A stretch of DNA of 58,854 nt, taken from positions 1-58,854 of the forward strand of contig CADBWR010000017.1 of the NCBI GenBank assembly GCA_902798425.1, read 5' to 3'. Positions 17,491 through 26,810 of the stretch are shown piece after piece. Origin of the DNA: an uncultured Bacteroidales bacterium (GTDB lineage: Bacteria; Bacteroidota; Bacteroidia; Bacteroidales; Bacteroidaceae). Below the pieces are notes generated by a model. It saw only the letters and a program-made list of their open reading frames with translations. It ran no database searches and had not been told where the DNA came from. Both the position numbers and the translations under genes were made by a program. The first letter of the stretch is position 1, and every line of letters starts with the position of its first letter.

Positions 17491-19650
17491 TCACTCACCA
17501 GATTGTAAGTCATTCTCCGCAGCAGCAGCTTCTTTGGCGGCCTTGCGGGCGGCTTTGGCCTCAGCCTTGGCAGCTTTACGAGCCGCTTTTTCCTCTTCAC
17601 GGGCAGCTTTACGGGCAGCTTTCTCTTCTGCCTTAGCAGCTTTACGCGCTGCCTTCTCTTCTGCTTTCAAGGCTTTCTCTTCAGCGCGGGCAGCACGACG
17701 TTCTTCCTTAGCAGCCGCCTTGGCCTCCTTCTTAGCAGCACGTCGTTCGTCGCGTGCCGCCTTGTCCTCGTCAGACATCTTATGGAAGCGGATGCCAGGT
17801 TTGATCTTGGTCTTCTTCATCTCGTTGGTATTGGTAAATGAGAAGCCGCACAGCACATCGACGCGCTTGCCCTTAACGGTAATATTACCCGTTGCCACAG
17901 CACCGTCGCTCTCCAATTCGGCAACGATGTTGCGCACCTTAATCTTCTTAAAGCTCCCTTCCATCACATCAGCCTGTACACTACCAATGGGCAGTTTACC
18001 GCCCTTTACCTTACGCATCTGAGCAGTACGGGGCTTAGAGATGTCGAACTTGAAGTCAGCCTTACAGGCTATCTTTCCCAAATCGGGCATATCCATAGCC
18101 TTGCCCAACTCAAAGGAGTCCGTGCGCACGGAGCCAAAGACGTATTTGCTCAACTCGTCGAGCGTCAGTTGGACATTCAGCTTACCAGGTACCGTATTCA
18201 ATACGCCGGCAAACTGCTCTTTCTTCCACAACACATCAAAATGACCTTGATAGGTGAAGCGCCCCAAGGCATGCAACTGTTTCATCATGAACTTCTTGAC
18301 GTCAAATTGGTTGATGACATGTTCGGCATAGACACCTTCCGTCAGCAACTTGTGTACATCAAAATGAACACGCAGGGCGTACTTATCTTTCAGGTTGCTG
18401 ATGCGTCCTGTTGCAGCGACGGTCAGCTTCTTGTCGGTAGTGCTGACCGACACGTTACGGAAGCGCAACTCATTATCGGTACCACTCATCTGCGTCTGCA
18501 AGTGGAGAGGCAGCGAGAATTTCTTCAGCACGGGAGCAAAGGTCTGGGCGATATCCTTCAGCACCACCCTGCCTTTGATCTGAGACGTTGAAAAGGCTAA
18601 CGGCCGTTTCTCTTTCTTACTGGGCAGTTGGATGTCGGCACCGGCAAAAGCCAGCGACGTATTGGGCAATTTGATGGAGACGTCACTCAGATGCGCCATA
18701 CGCTTGTTGGCATGGAGCTTCAGCAGCAGCTCTTTGATGAGAAGCCCTGAGCCACGGTCTTCGGCCACGCCACTTGTGACACGTGCCACCAAGGTGTCTT
18801 TACCCACCGTATCTACCTGGATGTCGAGTTTGGCAAGTACATCGAAGTGTCCCACGTCAAAAGCGCCACGCTTGGGTTTGTTGGTATTCTTGCGAGGCTT
18901 ATGGTTGTCTGTCTGATAGCAGAAATTGTCAATGGTCAACTGGTATTGGGTGCCCTTGCCGGCAGCATCCAGCATACCTATCGACAGGCGGTTGTCAACG
19001 GGTCCTTTCTTGGTCTTCCTCACAAATGAGGTCTTCAGGTTGCGCACCTCTACAAAATGTTGTTCCTTGCGATTCTTCTTGTAGTGAAGGGAACCTAACT
19101 GAGCCTTCATAGAATCGTTATAACTGACTTGGATATCCTCCAGCGCCAGTTTCTTGACATCAATGGTCATCGGTTTCTTCTTCACCTGCGTGGTGTCAAC
19201 AGCAACAGAGTCTGTCTGCGGCTTCTTCTTGCTCTTGAAAGCATCGAGGACAAACTGGAAGTTAGCTACTGAGTCGCTGTCACTGGCAGGTTTATACAAA
19301 CGAGCCTCCAAACCACGAATCTTAGCTTTCGAGATGTTCACCTCATGGTGTAAGAGCGGGAGAATCTTCAAGTCAACGCCCAACTCACGCATCTGAAACA
19401 TCTTCCGCTGTTGTTGGTCATCTATCTCAACCCCATAAAGGCGCACTCCTTGATCAATAAAACTAACGCTGGCTTTCTCTATGCGCACAGTAGTCTGCAG
19501 ATAGTCGCTAAGCATCTGTGTCGCATTGGCTGTCAACCGGTCTTGGACAGCATCGATATGGAATATAGCAAAGACACTACCAGCTAAGATAATCAAGACA
19601 GCCAGCAGACCTCCGAGGATTTTTAGTGTTAACAGTAGTGCTTTTTTCAT
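17491..19650 (-). CDS. AsmA-family envelope protein with Lys/Ala-rich tail
   Basis: Predicted 719-aa envelope protein. One membrane segment at about residues 7-29 is followed by an AsmA-like N-terminal region (NATQMLSDYLQTTVRIEKAS). The middle is a long beta-rich, TamB/AsmA-like body. This family spans the periplasm and helps in lipid or outer-membrane protein transport. Residues about 630-719 are a highly charged helix built of EEKAARKAAK-type repeats, likely a long coiled coil or an electrostatic anchor. It is the last gene of the operon that starts with the TPR lipoprotein at 22344; the spacer to the preceding gene is 12 nt. Confidence 0.75.
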   Translation of the reverse strand: MKKALLLTLKILGGLLAVLIILAGSVFAIFHIDAVQDRLTANATQMLSDYLQTTVRIEKASVSFIDQGVRLYGVEIDDQQQRKMFQMRELGVDLKILPLLHHEVNISKAKIRGLEARLYKPASDSDSVANFQFVLDAFKSKKKPQTDSVAVDTTQVKKKPMTIDVKKLALEDIQVSYNDSMKAQLGSLHYKKNRKEQHFVEVRNLKTSFVRKTKKGPVDNRLSIGMLDAAGKGTQYQLTIDNFCYQTDNHKPRKNTNKPKRGAFDVGHFDVLAKLDIQVDTVGKDTLVARVTSGVAEDRGSGLLIKELLLKLHANKRMAHLSDVSIKLPNTSLAFAGADIQLPSKKEKRPLAFSTSQIKGRVVLKDIAQTFAPVLKKFSLPLHLQTQMSGTDNELRFRNVSVSTTDKKLTVAATGRISNLKDKYALRVHFDVHKLLTEGVYAEHVINQFDVKKFMMKQLHALGRFTYQGHFDVLWKKEQFAGVLNTVPGKLNVQLTLDELSKYVFGSVRTDSFELGKAMDMPDLGKIACKADFKFDISKPRTAQMRKVKGGKLPIGSVQADVMEGSFKKIKVRNIVAELESDGAVATGNITVKGKRVDVLCGFSFTNTNEMKKTKIKPGIRFHKMSDEDKAARDERRAAKKEAKAAAKEERRAARAEEKALKAEEKAARKAAKAEEKAARKAAREEEKAARKAAKAEAKAARKAAKEAAAAENDLQSGE
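17520..17775 (-). repeat. Low-complexity repeat coding the AsmA tail
   Basis: Imperfect 30-33-nt units of the type gcagctttacgggcagcttt encode EEKAARKAAK repeats. The tract is prone to expansion and is convergent with the end of comM. Confidence 0.7.
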
Positions 19651-19662
19651 TTTCGAGGATTC

Positions 19663-20661
19663 TTATTTCAGTATTCTATTGATGCGGTCTTCCAACTGTT
19701 TGACAGTAAGGTTTCGTGCCAGGACCTTACCCTTTGCGTCGGCTAATACATTACCTGGAACATCTGCCAAGCCGAATTTCTGCAACAAGGGAGTTTCCCA
19801 CATACGTCCATCACAGACCGTCGGCCACTTCAGCGAATCACGAGCTACGGCTCGACGACAGGCATTGGGGTCAGCATCCAAGCAGATGCTAACTACCGCT
19901 AACTTGTCACCATATTTCTGTTTCAGTTGTTTCAGACGTTGCTGCAAAGCGGTGCTGTTGTAACTCCATGTAGCCCATGTCGTCACAACGCTTACTTTTC
20001 CTTTCAGCGTCTTCTCCGTCACCTTTTTGCCATCAAGGTCGACAGCAGAGAACTTAGGCAGCAGAGCATGAAGACCACTATTCTCCAGTCCCTTCAGCAG
20101 CTTTCTCAACCTCAGCAGTTGTCCATTTTCAGGATCCTCCTGAAGCATCATCTCCGTCAGCACACGAGCTTCGCGGTAGTTTGGCTCAGCGCAATAGATA
20201 AAATAGCGCTGCACCAGATAGGCACTGACTGGTGAGTCACGATTGTCCTTGATAAACTGGCTGACAGCATTCGGAATATCGGGAGGCGTAAGGTCGTTCA
20301 GTTCCATACGCAACATCGTCATATCCTCGTTGTCTGATGTACCCTCGATAATCATCTCTTTCATGTGCGTAGCATCGCCCTTGATAGACACTGTAGCGCC
20401 CGACTTGGCAAAAACCGGCTGTTCAGAATAGTTTGGAAACACCAGCATAAGCGTAGTACGGTCATACAGTTCCATCTCATAGGAGAAACGGCCATTACGC
20501 ACAGGAATGGTGTCAATGCCCACCATTCCACCATCAAGGCTATACACCCAAAACTCGCCCTGATTGATGTTGCGCAGGCGGCCTTCGAGACGGAACTTGC
20601 CGCTCTCAGTACCGCATGCCACCATCAACAGTGCAAGTAATATATAAGCAATGTTTCTCAA
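19663..20661 (-). CDS. Thioredoxin-like lipoprotein lacking the CxxC pair
   Basis: Predicted 332-aa lipoprotein; lipobox LMVAC with Cys16. Residues about 20-110 resemble DUF4369, found before TlpA/ResA-like domains in Bacteroidota. Residues about 200-332 are a thioredoxin-fold domain (FSAVDLDGKKVTEKTLKGK). Where relatives carry WCxxC, this one has WATWSYNS, so both active cysteines are missing. It cannot be a normal disulfide reductase and may serve as a binding or scaffold protein. The gene sits 3 nt after the TPR lipoprotein and 12 nt before the AsmA gene, all on the minus strand. Confidence 0.75.
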   Translation of the reverse strand: MRNIAYILLALLMVACGTESGKFRLEGRLRNINQGEFWVYSLDGGMVGIDTIPVRNGRFSYEMELYDRTTLMLVFPNYSEQPVFAKSGATVSIKGDATHMKEMIIEGTSDNEDMTMLRMELNDLTPPDIPNAVSQFIKDNRDSPVSAYLVQRYFIYCAEPNYREARVLTEMMLQEDPENGQLLRLRKLLKGLENSGLHALLPKFSAVDLDGKKVTEKTLKGKVSVVTTWATWSYNSTALQQRLKQLKQKYGDKLAVVSICLDADPNACRRAVARDSLKWPTVCDGRMWETPLLQKFGLADVPGNVLADAKGKVLARNLTVKQLEDRINRILK

Positions 20662-20664
20662 TGC

Positions 20665-22344
20665 TTACTTCTTAAATTCAAGGTCATTATCAGCGTAAGC
20701 CTTCAGCGAAGCATCCTTCTGGATAGCAGAACGCAGGAACGACTGAGCAGCATCAGCATTACCCTGACGGGCATTGACGATAGCCTGCAAGTAGTCTGTC
20801 ATACCATCAGCGTTCTTAACATTTTTCAAGGTCTGGGCAGCCTTGGCATAGTTCTTATTCAGAATCTGCGCCAGTGCGGCACTGTTAGAGTTCACGCCAT
20901 TGAAGTCCTGCTCAGCCAGTGCATAGTTGCCCTGTGCCAGATGCAGGTTACCCAGTGTTTCTGCCAAACCATTGGCATTGCCTGCCTGACCGATATAGTT
21001 CTCAGCGGCCTTGACATCGCCATTCTGCAGAGCCAGCAGACCCTGGTTGGCCTTGGTCTCTGCGCAAGCAGCACCTGTGCCAGCAGCCTGTGCCAGATAG
21101 CGCTGAGCCTCATCGTAGTTACCCTTGCTATAGGCAAGTGCAGCCAGGTTGTTATAGGCACGGGCATCCTTCGGATAGAGACGAACCGTAGTCTTCAGAA
21201 TGTTCACCTGTTCAGCGGGAGTCTCTGCAATAGAGGCAGCATAGATTAGCTCCTCAACAGACAACTTAGAAGCGTCACTCTTATACTGGTTGAAAATAGT
21301 TTCGTCATCACGGCCCAGTGTCTCGTAGTTGATTGTCAGACGGGCACGGCGCAGCTCAGGCAGAATGCCATCAGCCAATTCACGGAAACCATGGCTCATG
21401 TTCTTAATCTGCTGCTCACGCTCCTGAGGATCCTTGTACATAGAAAGAACACGCAGAATAACCTCCTTGTCCTGGATATCGCTGGCCTGTACCAACTGCT
21501 GGAAACCTTCCCAGTCCTGAGCCGTGTAGTTTGCCTCCACATCGTCTTCCATATTGGCCTGTTTCATCTGCTTCTTGACGTACTCCTCAGTATTTGTCTG
21601 ACGCTTGTTGGCCAACTTCTCATTCAGGGCAAAGCCACCATCAGGAGAGGCATAGGCAGAAACCTCAACACCAGAAAGCATCAGGTTTTCGCGGTCACTA
21701 CTGATGCGCTTCAGCAGATTGACAAACTCCTGCACTGTATTGTTCTGCAGTTCACTCTTGCGCAGTTCAGCCTGCTGGATGAGGAACTTAATATTAGCCT
21801 CCTGCTTCTGTTCAACAACACGCTGGAAAGCATCAGGAGCAACACAGGGTTGAGCAGATGACAGCGTACGATGATACAGCTCACTGGTAGCAATAACGCC
21901 ATCAGCAACCTTTATAGCAGGAACATCGACCTGTTTCTTACCCAACTTAGCATCGAAAGTCAGGAACAGCTCGCTCTTCTGCATAGCAGCCTCATAAGGG
22001 AAGCTGGTCTTCATTGTATAGTGACCGCCCAGCTGATAGCTAATGGTCTGGTCGTTGCCCAGCACCTTCTCACCCTGGAAGGTAGCAGGACGACCCTTTA
22101 AGGTCTGCTGCACACCATCCTTCATATAACGCAACTCAGGAGTCACGGTAACAACAGCCTTCTTGTTCATGTATTTCTCAGGAAATACGCCATTAATGGT
22201 AGCATCCACCTGACCGCCATCAGCCACCAGTGGATTAGGATTCACTTTGAAATAATCACTTGAGAGTTGGCCCAGTTTTCCTGAGCACGATGTCAACATG
22301 GCAACCGCCATCAGTGACACCATCAGAATGTTCTTTGTTTTCAT
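20665..22344 (-). CDS. TPR lipoprotein with OmpA-like segment
   Basis: Predicted 559-aa lipoprotein; lipobox AMLTSC with Cys20. An N-terminal beta region is followed by a segment with VEVSAYASPDGGFALNEKLA at about residues 225-245, similar to the peptidoglycan-binding loop of OmpA-type domains. Residues about 385-520 contain several TPR helices (DARAYNNLAALAYSKGNYDE). It is likely a periplasm-facing outer-membrane lipoprotein acting in an assembly complex; which one is not known to me. It is the first gene of the operon with the thioredoxin-like and AsmA-like genes. Confidence 0.75.
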   Translation of the reverse strand: MKTKNILMVSLMAVAMLTSCSGKLGQLSSDYFKVNPNPLVADGGQVDATINGVFPEKYMNKKAVVTVTPELRYMKDGVQQTLKGRPATFQGEKVLGNDQTISYQLGGHYTMKTSFPYEAAMQKSELFLTFDAKLGKKQVDVPAIKVADGVIATSELYHRTLSSAQPCVAPDAFQRVVEQKQEANIKFLIQQAELRKSELQNNTVQEFVNLLKRISSDRENLMLSGVEVSAYASPDGGFALNEKLANKRQTNTEEYVKKQMKQANMEDDVEANYTAQDWEGFQQLVQASDIQDKEVILRVLSMYKDPQEREQQIKNMSHGFRELADGILPELRRARLTINYETLGRDDETIFNQYKSDASKLSVEELIYAASIAETPAEQVNILKTTVRLYPKDARAYNNLAALAYSKGNYDEAQRYLAQAAGTGAACAETKANQGLLALQNGDVKAAENYIGQAGNANGLAETLGNLHLAQGNYALAEQDFNGVNSNSAALAQILNKNYAKAAQTLKNVKNADGMTDYLQAIVNARQGNADAAQSFLRSAIQKDASLKAYADNDLEFKK

Positions 22345-22381
22345 ATTTGTATCAATAGCTATTATACATTATTCTATTCTG

Positions 22382-22389
22382 CAAAGATA
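22382..22389 (-). promoter_or_regulatory. Promoter box of the TPR lipoprotein operon
   Basis: Minus-strand TATCTTTG, about 37 nt before the ATG at 22344. Confidence 0.65.
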
Positions 22390-22429
22390 CTCATAATATT
22401 CGTTATTACGATGAAAAGCTACCTTTTTT

Positions 22430-22504
22430 ATATTTTATTAAAGGTAGTATTTCTTATTTTTTTATTCTTTTCTTCTTTTATTTCGGAAATAATATGTACC
22501 TTTG
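22430..22504 (+). promoter_or_regulatory. Promoter region of tRNA-Val with inverted box
   Basis: The plus-strand -7 box TACCTTTG is at 22497-22504. About 60 nt upstream CTACCTTT and AAAGGTAG face each other (about 22430-22449), and TTTCGGAAAT lies at about 22481-22490. The same order of parts occurs at 30480-30576 and 36060-36151. Confidence 0.55.
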
Positions 22505-22524
22505 CACCCGCAATCAAAACAATT

Positions 22525-22598
22525 GTCGGCATAGCTCAGCTGGTTAGAGTATCACCTTGACATGGTGGGGGTCCTTGGTTCGAGTCCAAGTGTCGACA
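22525..22598 (+). tRNA. tRNA-Val(GAC)
   Basis: A 74-nt cloverleaf. Acceptor GTCGGCA pairs with TGTCGAC (one G-U). D arm AGCTCAGCTGGTTAGAG; anticodon stem CACC/GGTG with loop TTGACAT, giving anticodon GAC; T arm CTTGGTTCGAGTCCAAG. Discriminator A at 22598. CCA is not encoded. Confidence 0.95.
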
Positions 22599-22599
22599 C

Positions 22600-22641
22600 A
22601 AAGAGAGCGCTAACAACATCTCAGTAGTTAGCGCTCTCTTT
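22600..22641. terminator. Bidirectional terminator between tRNA-Val and the convergent gene
   Basis: AAAGAGAGCGCTAAC at 22600-22614 is perfectly complementary to GTTAGCGCTCTCTTT at 22627-22641. It ends tRNA-Val and probably also the minus-strand gene that stops at 22663. Confidence 0.85.
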
Positions 22642-22662
22642 CATTTGCTCGTCAGACCTTTC

Positions 22663-24690
22663 TCACTGCTTTTTAACAACCAGTTCTTCGGTAGTATACT
22701 TCATGACAGCATCGAATATCTGATGCAGGTCGGCATAGCTGGCCTCCGAATGAACAACCTTGTTAATGTTAAAGCGACAGCTCAACTGCACTTTGCCATC
22801 GCCTGTTGTAGTCTGGATGCGCCCTTCCAAGCCCTTATCATTAGTGATGATTGTCGTATTGCGCTGTTCTCCGTCAACAACATAGCCTTCTGGCAAGGCG
22901 ATATTAACAACCACACGATGGGAGCCCTGACTACGGAACTCCACCGGTATCTTACGCTCAGGAGCAGTAAAAGGATTGGCAGCAATGATTGTGGGGAAAG
23001 GACAAATACGGATGGTGTTGCCTTCCACCGTACCCTTGCGTGTAAATGTCGTTTCCTCAGTAGCATCTGGCGCAAAGTCCGTAATTCCCTTAGCATTGCG
23101 ATAGTTCATCGCAGCCAGTCCTTCATAGCGCGTAGTCTGCGTACCTGCCAACGTACCGTCTGTAGCCAGTTTGGCATCTATAATGGTACTCTTCTGCGAC
23201 TTGACCGTCTTCTGCAGGTTCACCCATGCACTCTTACCTTTTTTCTGTATCAGTCGGGCTCTCTCCACCAACAGCGGCTCAGCAAGTACGTTCAGATAGC
23301 CATTCTTCGACGAAGCATCAAGGTAGACATTGGGCCCTGCTGGCATGACAACAGCAACGACAAAAGTCGACATCTTATGCAGAGCAGGGAAGTTATAAGG
23401 CAACAAGCCCTGGTCGCGTGTCCTAAGCATAACAGGAGTTGCTGTCAATCCCACCTCATGGAGTGACTGGATAAGCAGCAGATTAATATCCGCATTCGAA
23501 CCGCCTTGCTTCTGCAGTGTTTCACTTGTCAAGGCCGGACTGATTTCGTATTTCCCGTTCCATGCCACCTTACTCATTACCAAGTTGAATACAGCCTTTG
23601 CACGTTCACGCAGATCGGCTATTTCCCCGATCTTTGCATCCTTCAGCTCCTGTGCCAGCGGACTGCGGTTGTTAAGATGCATACCCAAATCTTCTGAATT
23701 AAGAATCATCTCGTCAATCTGTTCCCACGTCCGTGCATAGTCCATCTGCGCCATACCCGGCAAACGGTACTGCTTCAATTCAGCAGTAATACCGGCACAG
23801 TAGTCTTGGGCATTCCATACATAGTCATCTTTAGACACACCCATCAGATTACGGCCAATATAGACATAGTGGTTGGTCATCACCTTCGACTGCCTGGCAA
23901 GCGGGTCACTCACCAACTTAAAATTCATAGAGCCTGCCGTACAGGTATAGGTCAGACGCTGAATACCATGGTCCTCAATATTGAAAATCAGATAGCTGGG
24001 GATATTCATATCCAACTTAGCATACACAACAGGAATCTCACACTGGGCATACCAGTCGTGCAGCAACCAAAACAGCTGGCTATGGATGGTATACTCGTAT
24101 TCTATCACCGTACCCTCCTTTACGTTAGGGATGGTGAACTCTATCTGCTGGTTATGTTCGTCAATTTTCTTCTTAACAATATCGCTCTTCTTCAAGGATG
24201 TTTTCACCACTTTACCACCTTCCATATTGAAAGCGGTAGCTTTCAGACTCTCAACACTTTCATCTCCCTCAGTGGCAAAGATATCTTCCGTCAGAGAGAC
24301 GCCCTCACCCTCAAAATAAGAATTTGAACTGCCACCAGGTTGGGGAAGACTCTTTCCATTAATGGTCAGTCCGCTGATATTATTATTGACAGACAAAGCT
24401 ACTTGGTAAGGAATAACAACTTTGGCAAAGCGAGCACCGCTGGGTTTGAGCACCTTGATGCGGAACTTCTCATGGTAGTCAGCCAGATAGCCGCTATTCT
24501 GCACGGCATACTCCACATCAGTCAACCGGCAGAGTACGACAGCATCAGCCTCCGGTTCTGCATCGTACACCGTCATCTGCATCTCTTCCTTAGTTGGTTT
24601 ACCAAATTTCATGTTTACATTGTCTTGCGCCATCAACGTAACGAAAGGGCAAAACAATAACAGCGTCAGTCGTAATAAGTTGATTCTCAT
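22663..24690 (-). CDS. DUF3857 transglutaminase-like exported protein, catalytic residues lost
   Basis: Predicted 675-aa exported protein with signal peptide residues 1-21 (FVTLMAQ). Residues about 55-220 match DUF3857 in style (DVEYAVQNSGYLADYHEKF). Residues about 330-440 correspond to a transglutaminase-like domain, but the expected GDCKD motif reads GGSNADI and the expected His stretch reads KMSTFVVAV, so the Cys and His of the triad are gone while an Asp (YLDAS) remains. The protein is therefore probably not a protease or transglutaminase. The start lies 30 nt after tRNA-Leu on the same strand with no terminator or own promoter between, so both may share a transcript. Confidence 0.75.
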   Translation of the reverse strand: MRINLLRLTLLLFCPFVTLMAQDNVNMKFGKPTKEEMQMTVYDAEPEADAVVLCRLTDVEYAVQNSGYLADYHEKFRIKVLKPSGARFAKVVIPYQVALSVNNNISGLTINGKSLPQPGGSSNSYFEGEGVSLTEDIFATEGDESVESLKATAFNMEGGKVVKTSLKKSDIVKKKIDEHNQQIEFTIPNVKEGTVIEYEYTIHSQLFWLLHDWYAQCEIPVVYAKLDMNIPSYLIFNIEDHGIQRLTYTCTAGSMNFKLVSDPLARQSKVMTNHYVYIGRNLMGVSKDDYVWNAQDYCAGITAELKQYRLPGMAQMDYARTWEQIDEMILNSEDLGMHLNNRSPLAQELKDAKIGEIADLRERAKAVFNLVMSKVAWNGKYEISPALTSETLQKQGGSNADINLLLIQSLHEVGLTATPVMLRTRDQGLLPYNFPALHKMSTFVVAVVMPAGPNVYLDASSKNGYLNVLAEPLLVERARLIQKKGKSAWVNLQKTVKSQKSTIIDAKLATDGTLAGTQTTRYEGLAAMNYRNAKGITDFAPDATEETTFTRKGTVEGNTIRICPFPTIIAANPFTAPERKIPVEFRSQGSHRVVVNIALPEGYVVDGEQRNTTIITNDKGLEGRIQTTTGDGKVQLSCRFNINKVVHSEASYADLHQIFDAVMKYTTEELVVKKQ

Positions 24691-24720
24691 AGTATGTGTT
24701 AGTTAGTCGGTTTGGGAATG

Positions 24721-24804
24721 TGCCGCGAGCGGGACTCGAACCCGCACAGCCTTTATGGCCAAGGGATTTTAAGTCCCTCGTGTCTACCATTCCACCATCG
24801 CGGC
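24721..24804 (-). tRNA. tRNA-Leu(TAA)
   Basis: An 84-nt class II tRNA on the minus strand. Acceptor GCCGCGA pairs with TCGCGGC. Anticodon stem GGGA/TCCC with loop CTTAAAA, giving TAA; a long variable arm TTGGCCATAAAGGCTGTG is typical of Leu. T arm GCGGGTTCGAGTCCCGC. CCA is not encoded. Confidence 0.95.
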
Positions 24805-24819
24805 AGCCATTAGCGGGTG

Positions 24820-24827
24820 CAAAGTTA
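24820..24827 (-). promoter_or_regulatory. Promoter box of tRNA-Leu
   Basis: Minus-strand TAACTTTG, 16 nt before the tRNA. It may also serve the DUF3857 gene downstream. Confidence 0.7.
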
Positions 24828-24885
24828 CGAAAAAAAATGAAAAGTGGATAACGAAAAGTGAAAAATTTCTATCAGAAGCACTTTT

Positions 24886-25476
24886 TTATCGTCTTACCAC
24901 ACTTACGACACCAAACGGACCCGTTGTAGAGGCGACATATTTGTCAAGACCACTGTCCCCCTCCTCGCCATTAAGAACAATGCCGCCATTGTTCATGTCG
25001 TACTTTTTTCCGCACTTGCCACAAGTAGCGATGCCACTGTTTTCCATTGTGATGCGATAGCTGGGATTGACAGTGTTGTGTCCACGGTTCACACAGTTAG
25101 GGCACTGCACATCGTAAGCCACAAAACCGCCACTGCCACCATCCGTATTCAGTGTCTGGAAACCAACAATGATACCATTATTCAATCCCAAGATGAATTT
25201 AGCCTCAACCTCCTGAGCCGTCTCCACCTGCTGCGATGTCATACCAGCACTATTCTCAAAAACCAGATAGCGCACGCCAGCCCTTGTATTTTCAGAAATC
25301 AAACAGAACACACCACGGGAATTAGCATTCATTGCCGACGCTAACGTCGCATCGTTGTGAATCATGTTGTCATACAAGAAGCGACAAGGATGTTTCGAAT
25401 ACTCATCATCAGCCTTGCAACTTGTCAAGAGGCAGACAACAGAGAGGAACAAACAGCCAACAGCCAGCAGTCTCAT
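24886..25476 (-). CDS. Lipoprotein with two CxxC pairs
   Basis: Predicted 196-aa lipoprotein; lipobox CLLTSC with Cys20. The C-terminal half has CPNC (about residue 125) and CGKC (about residue 154) followed by GKKYDMNNGG, a spacing that suggests a zinc ribbon or a Rieske-like fold without its His residues. I do not recognise the family. Its ATG overlaps the argH stop (ATGA type, 4 nt), so it is co-translated as the last gene of pyrE-SRPBCC-argH. No role in arginine or pyrimidine synthesis can be inferred from the sequence. Confidence 0.7.
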   Translation of the reverse strand: MRLLAVGCLFLSVVCLLTSCKADDEYSKHPCRFLYDNMIHNDATLASAMNANSRGVFCLISENTRAGVRYLVFENSAGMTSQQVETAQEVEAKFILGLNNGIIVGFQTLNTDGGSGGFVAYDVQCPNCVNRGHNTVNPSYRITMENSGIATCGKCGKKYDMNNGGIVLNGEEGDSGLDKYVASTTGPFGVVSVVRR

Positions 25477-26810
25477 TCTGACAATCGTTTTTCTGCAGCG
25501 ACTATGCGTTCAAAGCCAAAACCGTCAAAGGTCTGTTGCATCAGTTCAGCAATACGGTCGTTACACAGATTGCCAATAGACCCCTCATGGGTATGATGGA
25601 TATCCTTGTTGGGGCGGAACGTGCCAGCCTCGATGTCAAGACCTACCTTCTTGTAGGCATCGCGGAAGGGCATACCTTCAGCAGCCAGTCGGTTTACCTC
25701 CTCTACGGAGAACATCGGGTCGTACATGGGATTATCGAGGATGTCCTCGCGTACCTCTATCTTATTAATGATATAGGCCGCCATCTGCAGACAGTCTTTC
25801 AGTTCGTCAAAGGCTGGCAGGAACACCTCTTTGATAATCTGCAAGTCGCGGAAATACCCTACGGGCAGGTTGTTCATGATGAGCGTCACCTGCTGGGGCA
25901 GCGCCTGTATCTTGTTGCACTTGGCACGAATCAGTTCAAAGACATCAGGGTTCTTCTTATGCGGCATGATGCTCGAACCCGTTGTGCACTCCTTGGGCAA
26001 CTTGACAAACGAGAAGTTCTGCGAGTTGAACAGGCAAGCATCGAAAGCCATCTTTGCCAGTGTACCGGCAATGGTAGCCAGTGCGAAACCCACGTTGCGC
26101 TCCGTCTTGCCACGTCCCATCTGTGCATAGACGACATTATAGTTCATCGAGTCGAAACCCAGCAGGTCGGTCGTCATCTGGCGGTTCAGCGGGAACGAAG
26201 AGCCATAGCCGGCAGCAGAGCCCAACGGGTTGCGGTTAGTCATCTTATAGGCTGCCTGCAAGAACAGCATGTCGTCGCAGAGCGATTCGGCATAGGCGCC
26301 AAACCACAGTCCGAACGAGGAGGGCATAGCGACCTGCAGGTGGGTGTAGCCCGGCATCAAGACGTTTTTGTACTGCTCACTCTTCTGGATGAGTTCGTCG
26401 AAGAGCACCTTGACAGCCTCGGCAACCTCCATCAACTCGTGGCGGGTAAAGAGTTTCAGGTCTACCAACACCTGATCGTTGCGCGAACGACCCGAGTGTA
26501 TCTTCTTACCCATGTCGCCGAGCTTGCGGGTCAGCATCAGTTCCACCTGCGAGTGGACATCTTCGACGCCCTCCTCTATCACGAACTCGCCACGCTCGCA
26601 CAACTGATAGATATTCTTCAGTTCTGTCAACAGCTGTGGCAACTCGTCATGGCCGATGAGTCCGATACTCTCCAACATGGTGATATGAGCCATGGAACCT
26701 AACACGTCGTACTTGGCCAGATAGAGATCCATCTCGCGGTCGCGACCAACGGTGAAGCGCTCAATCTCAGCATTCACCTCGAAATTCTTTTCCCAGAGTT
26801 TGTTTGCCAT
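25473..26810 (-). CDS. argH: Argininosuccinate lyase
   Basis: Catalyses argininosuccinate to arginine and fumarate, the last step of arginine synthesis. The 445-aa protein has the fumarase/aspartase superfamily signature GSSIMPHKKNPD at about residues 273-284, with the catalytic Ser, and HSGRSRNDQV at about 105-114 and TGYTHLQ-like PGYTHLQVA at about 152. Length and ends are normal. ATG overlaps by one base the stop of the SRPBCC gene (TAATG), and its stop overlaps the next start, so the three genes are one operon with pyrE. Confidence 0.95.
   Translation of the reverse strand: MANKLWEKNFEVNAEIERFTVGRDREMDLYLAKYDVLGSMAHITMLESIGLIGHDELPQLLTELKNIYQLCERGEFVIEEGVEDVHSQVELMLTRKLGDMGKKIHSGRSRNDQVLVDLKLFTRHELMEVAEAVKVLFDELIQKSEQYKNVLMPGYTHLQVAMPSSFGLWFGAYAESLCDDMLFLQAAYKMTNRNPLGSAAGYGSSFPLNRQMTTDLLGFDSMNYNVVYAQMGRGKTERNVGFALATIAGTLAKMAFDACLFNSQNFSFVKLPKECTTGSSIMPHKKNPDVFELIRAKCNKIQALPQQVTLIMNNLPVGYFRDLQIIKEVFLPAFDELKDCLQMAAYIINKIEVREDILDNPMYDPMFSVEEVNRLAAEGMPFRDAYKKVGLDIEAGTFRPNKDIHHTHEGSIGNLCNDRIAELMQQTFDGFGFERIVAAEKRLSE

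Noticed and set aside
25536-26702. A 388-codon frame antisense to argH
   Set aside because: argH is unambiguous and the antisense product resembles nothing.
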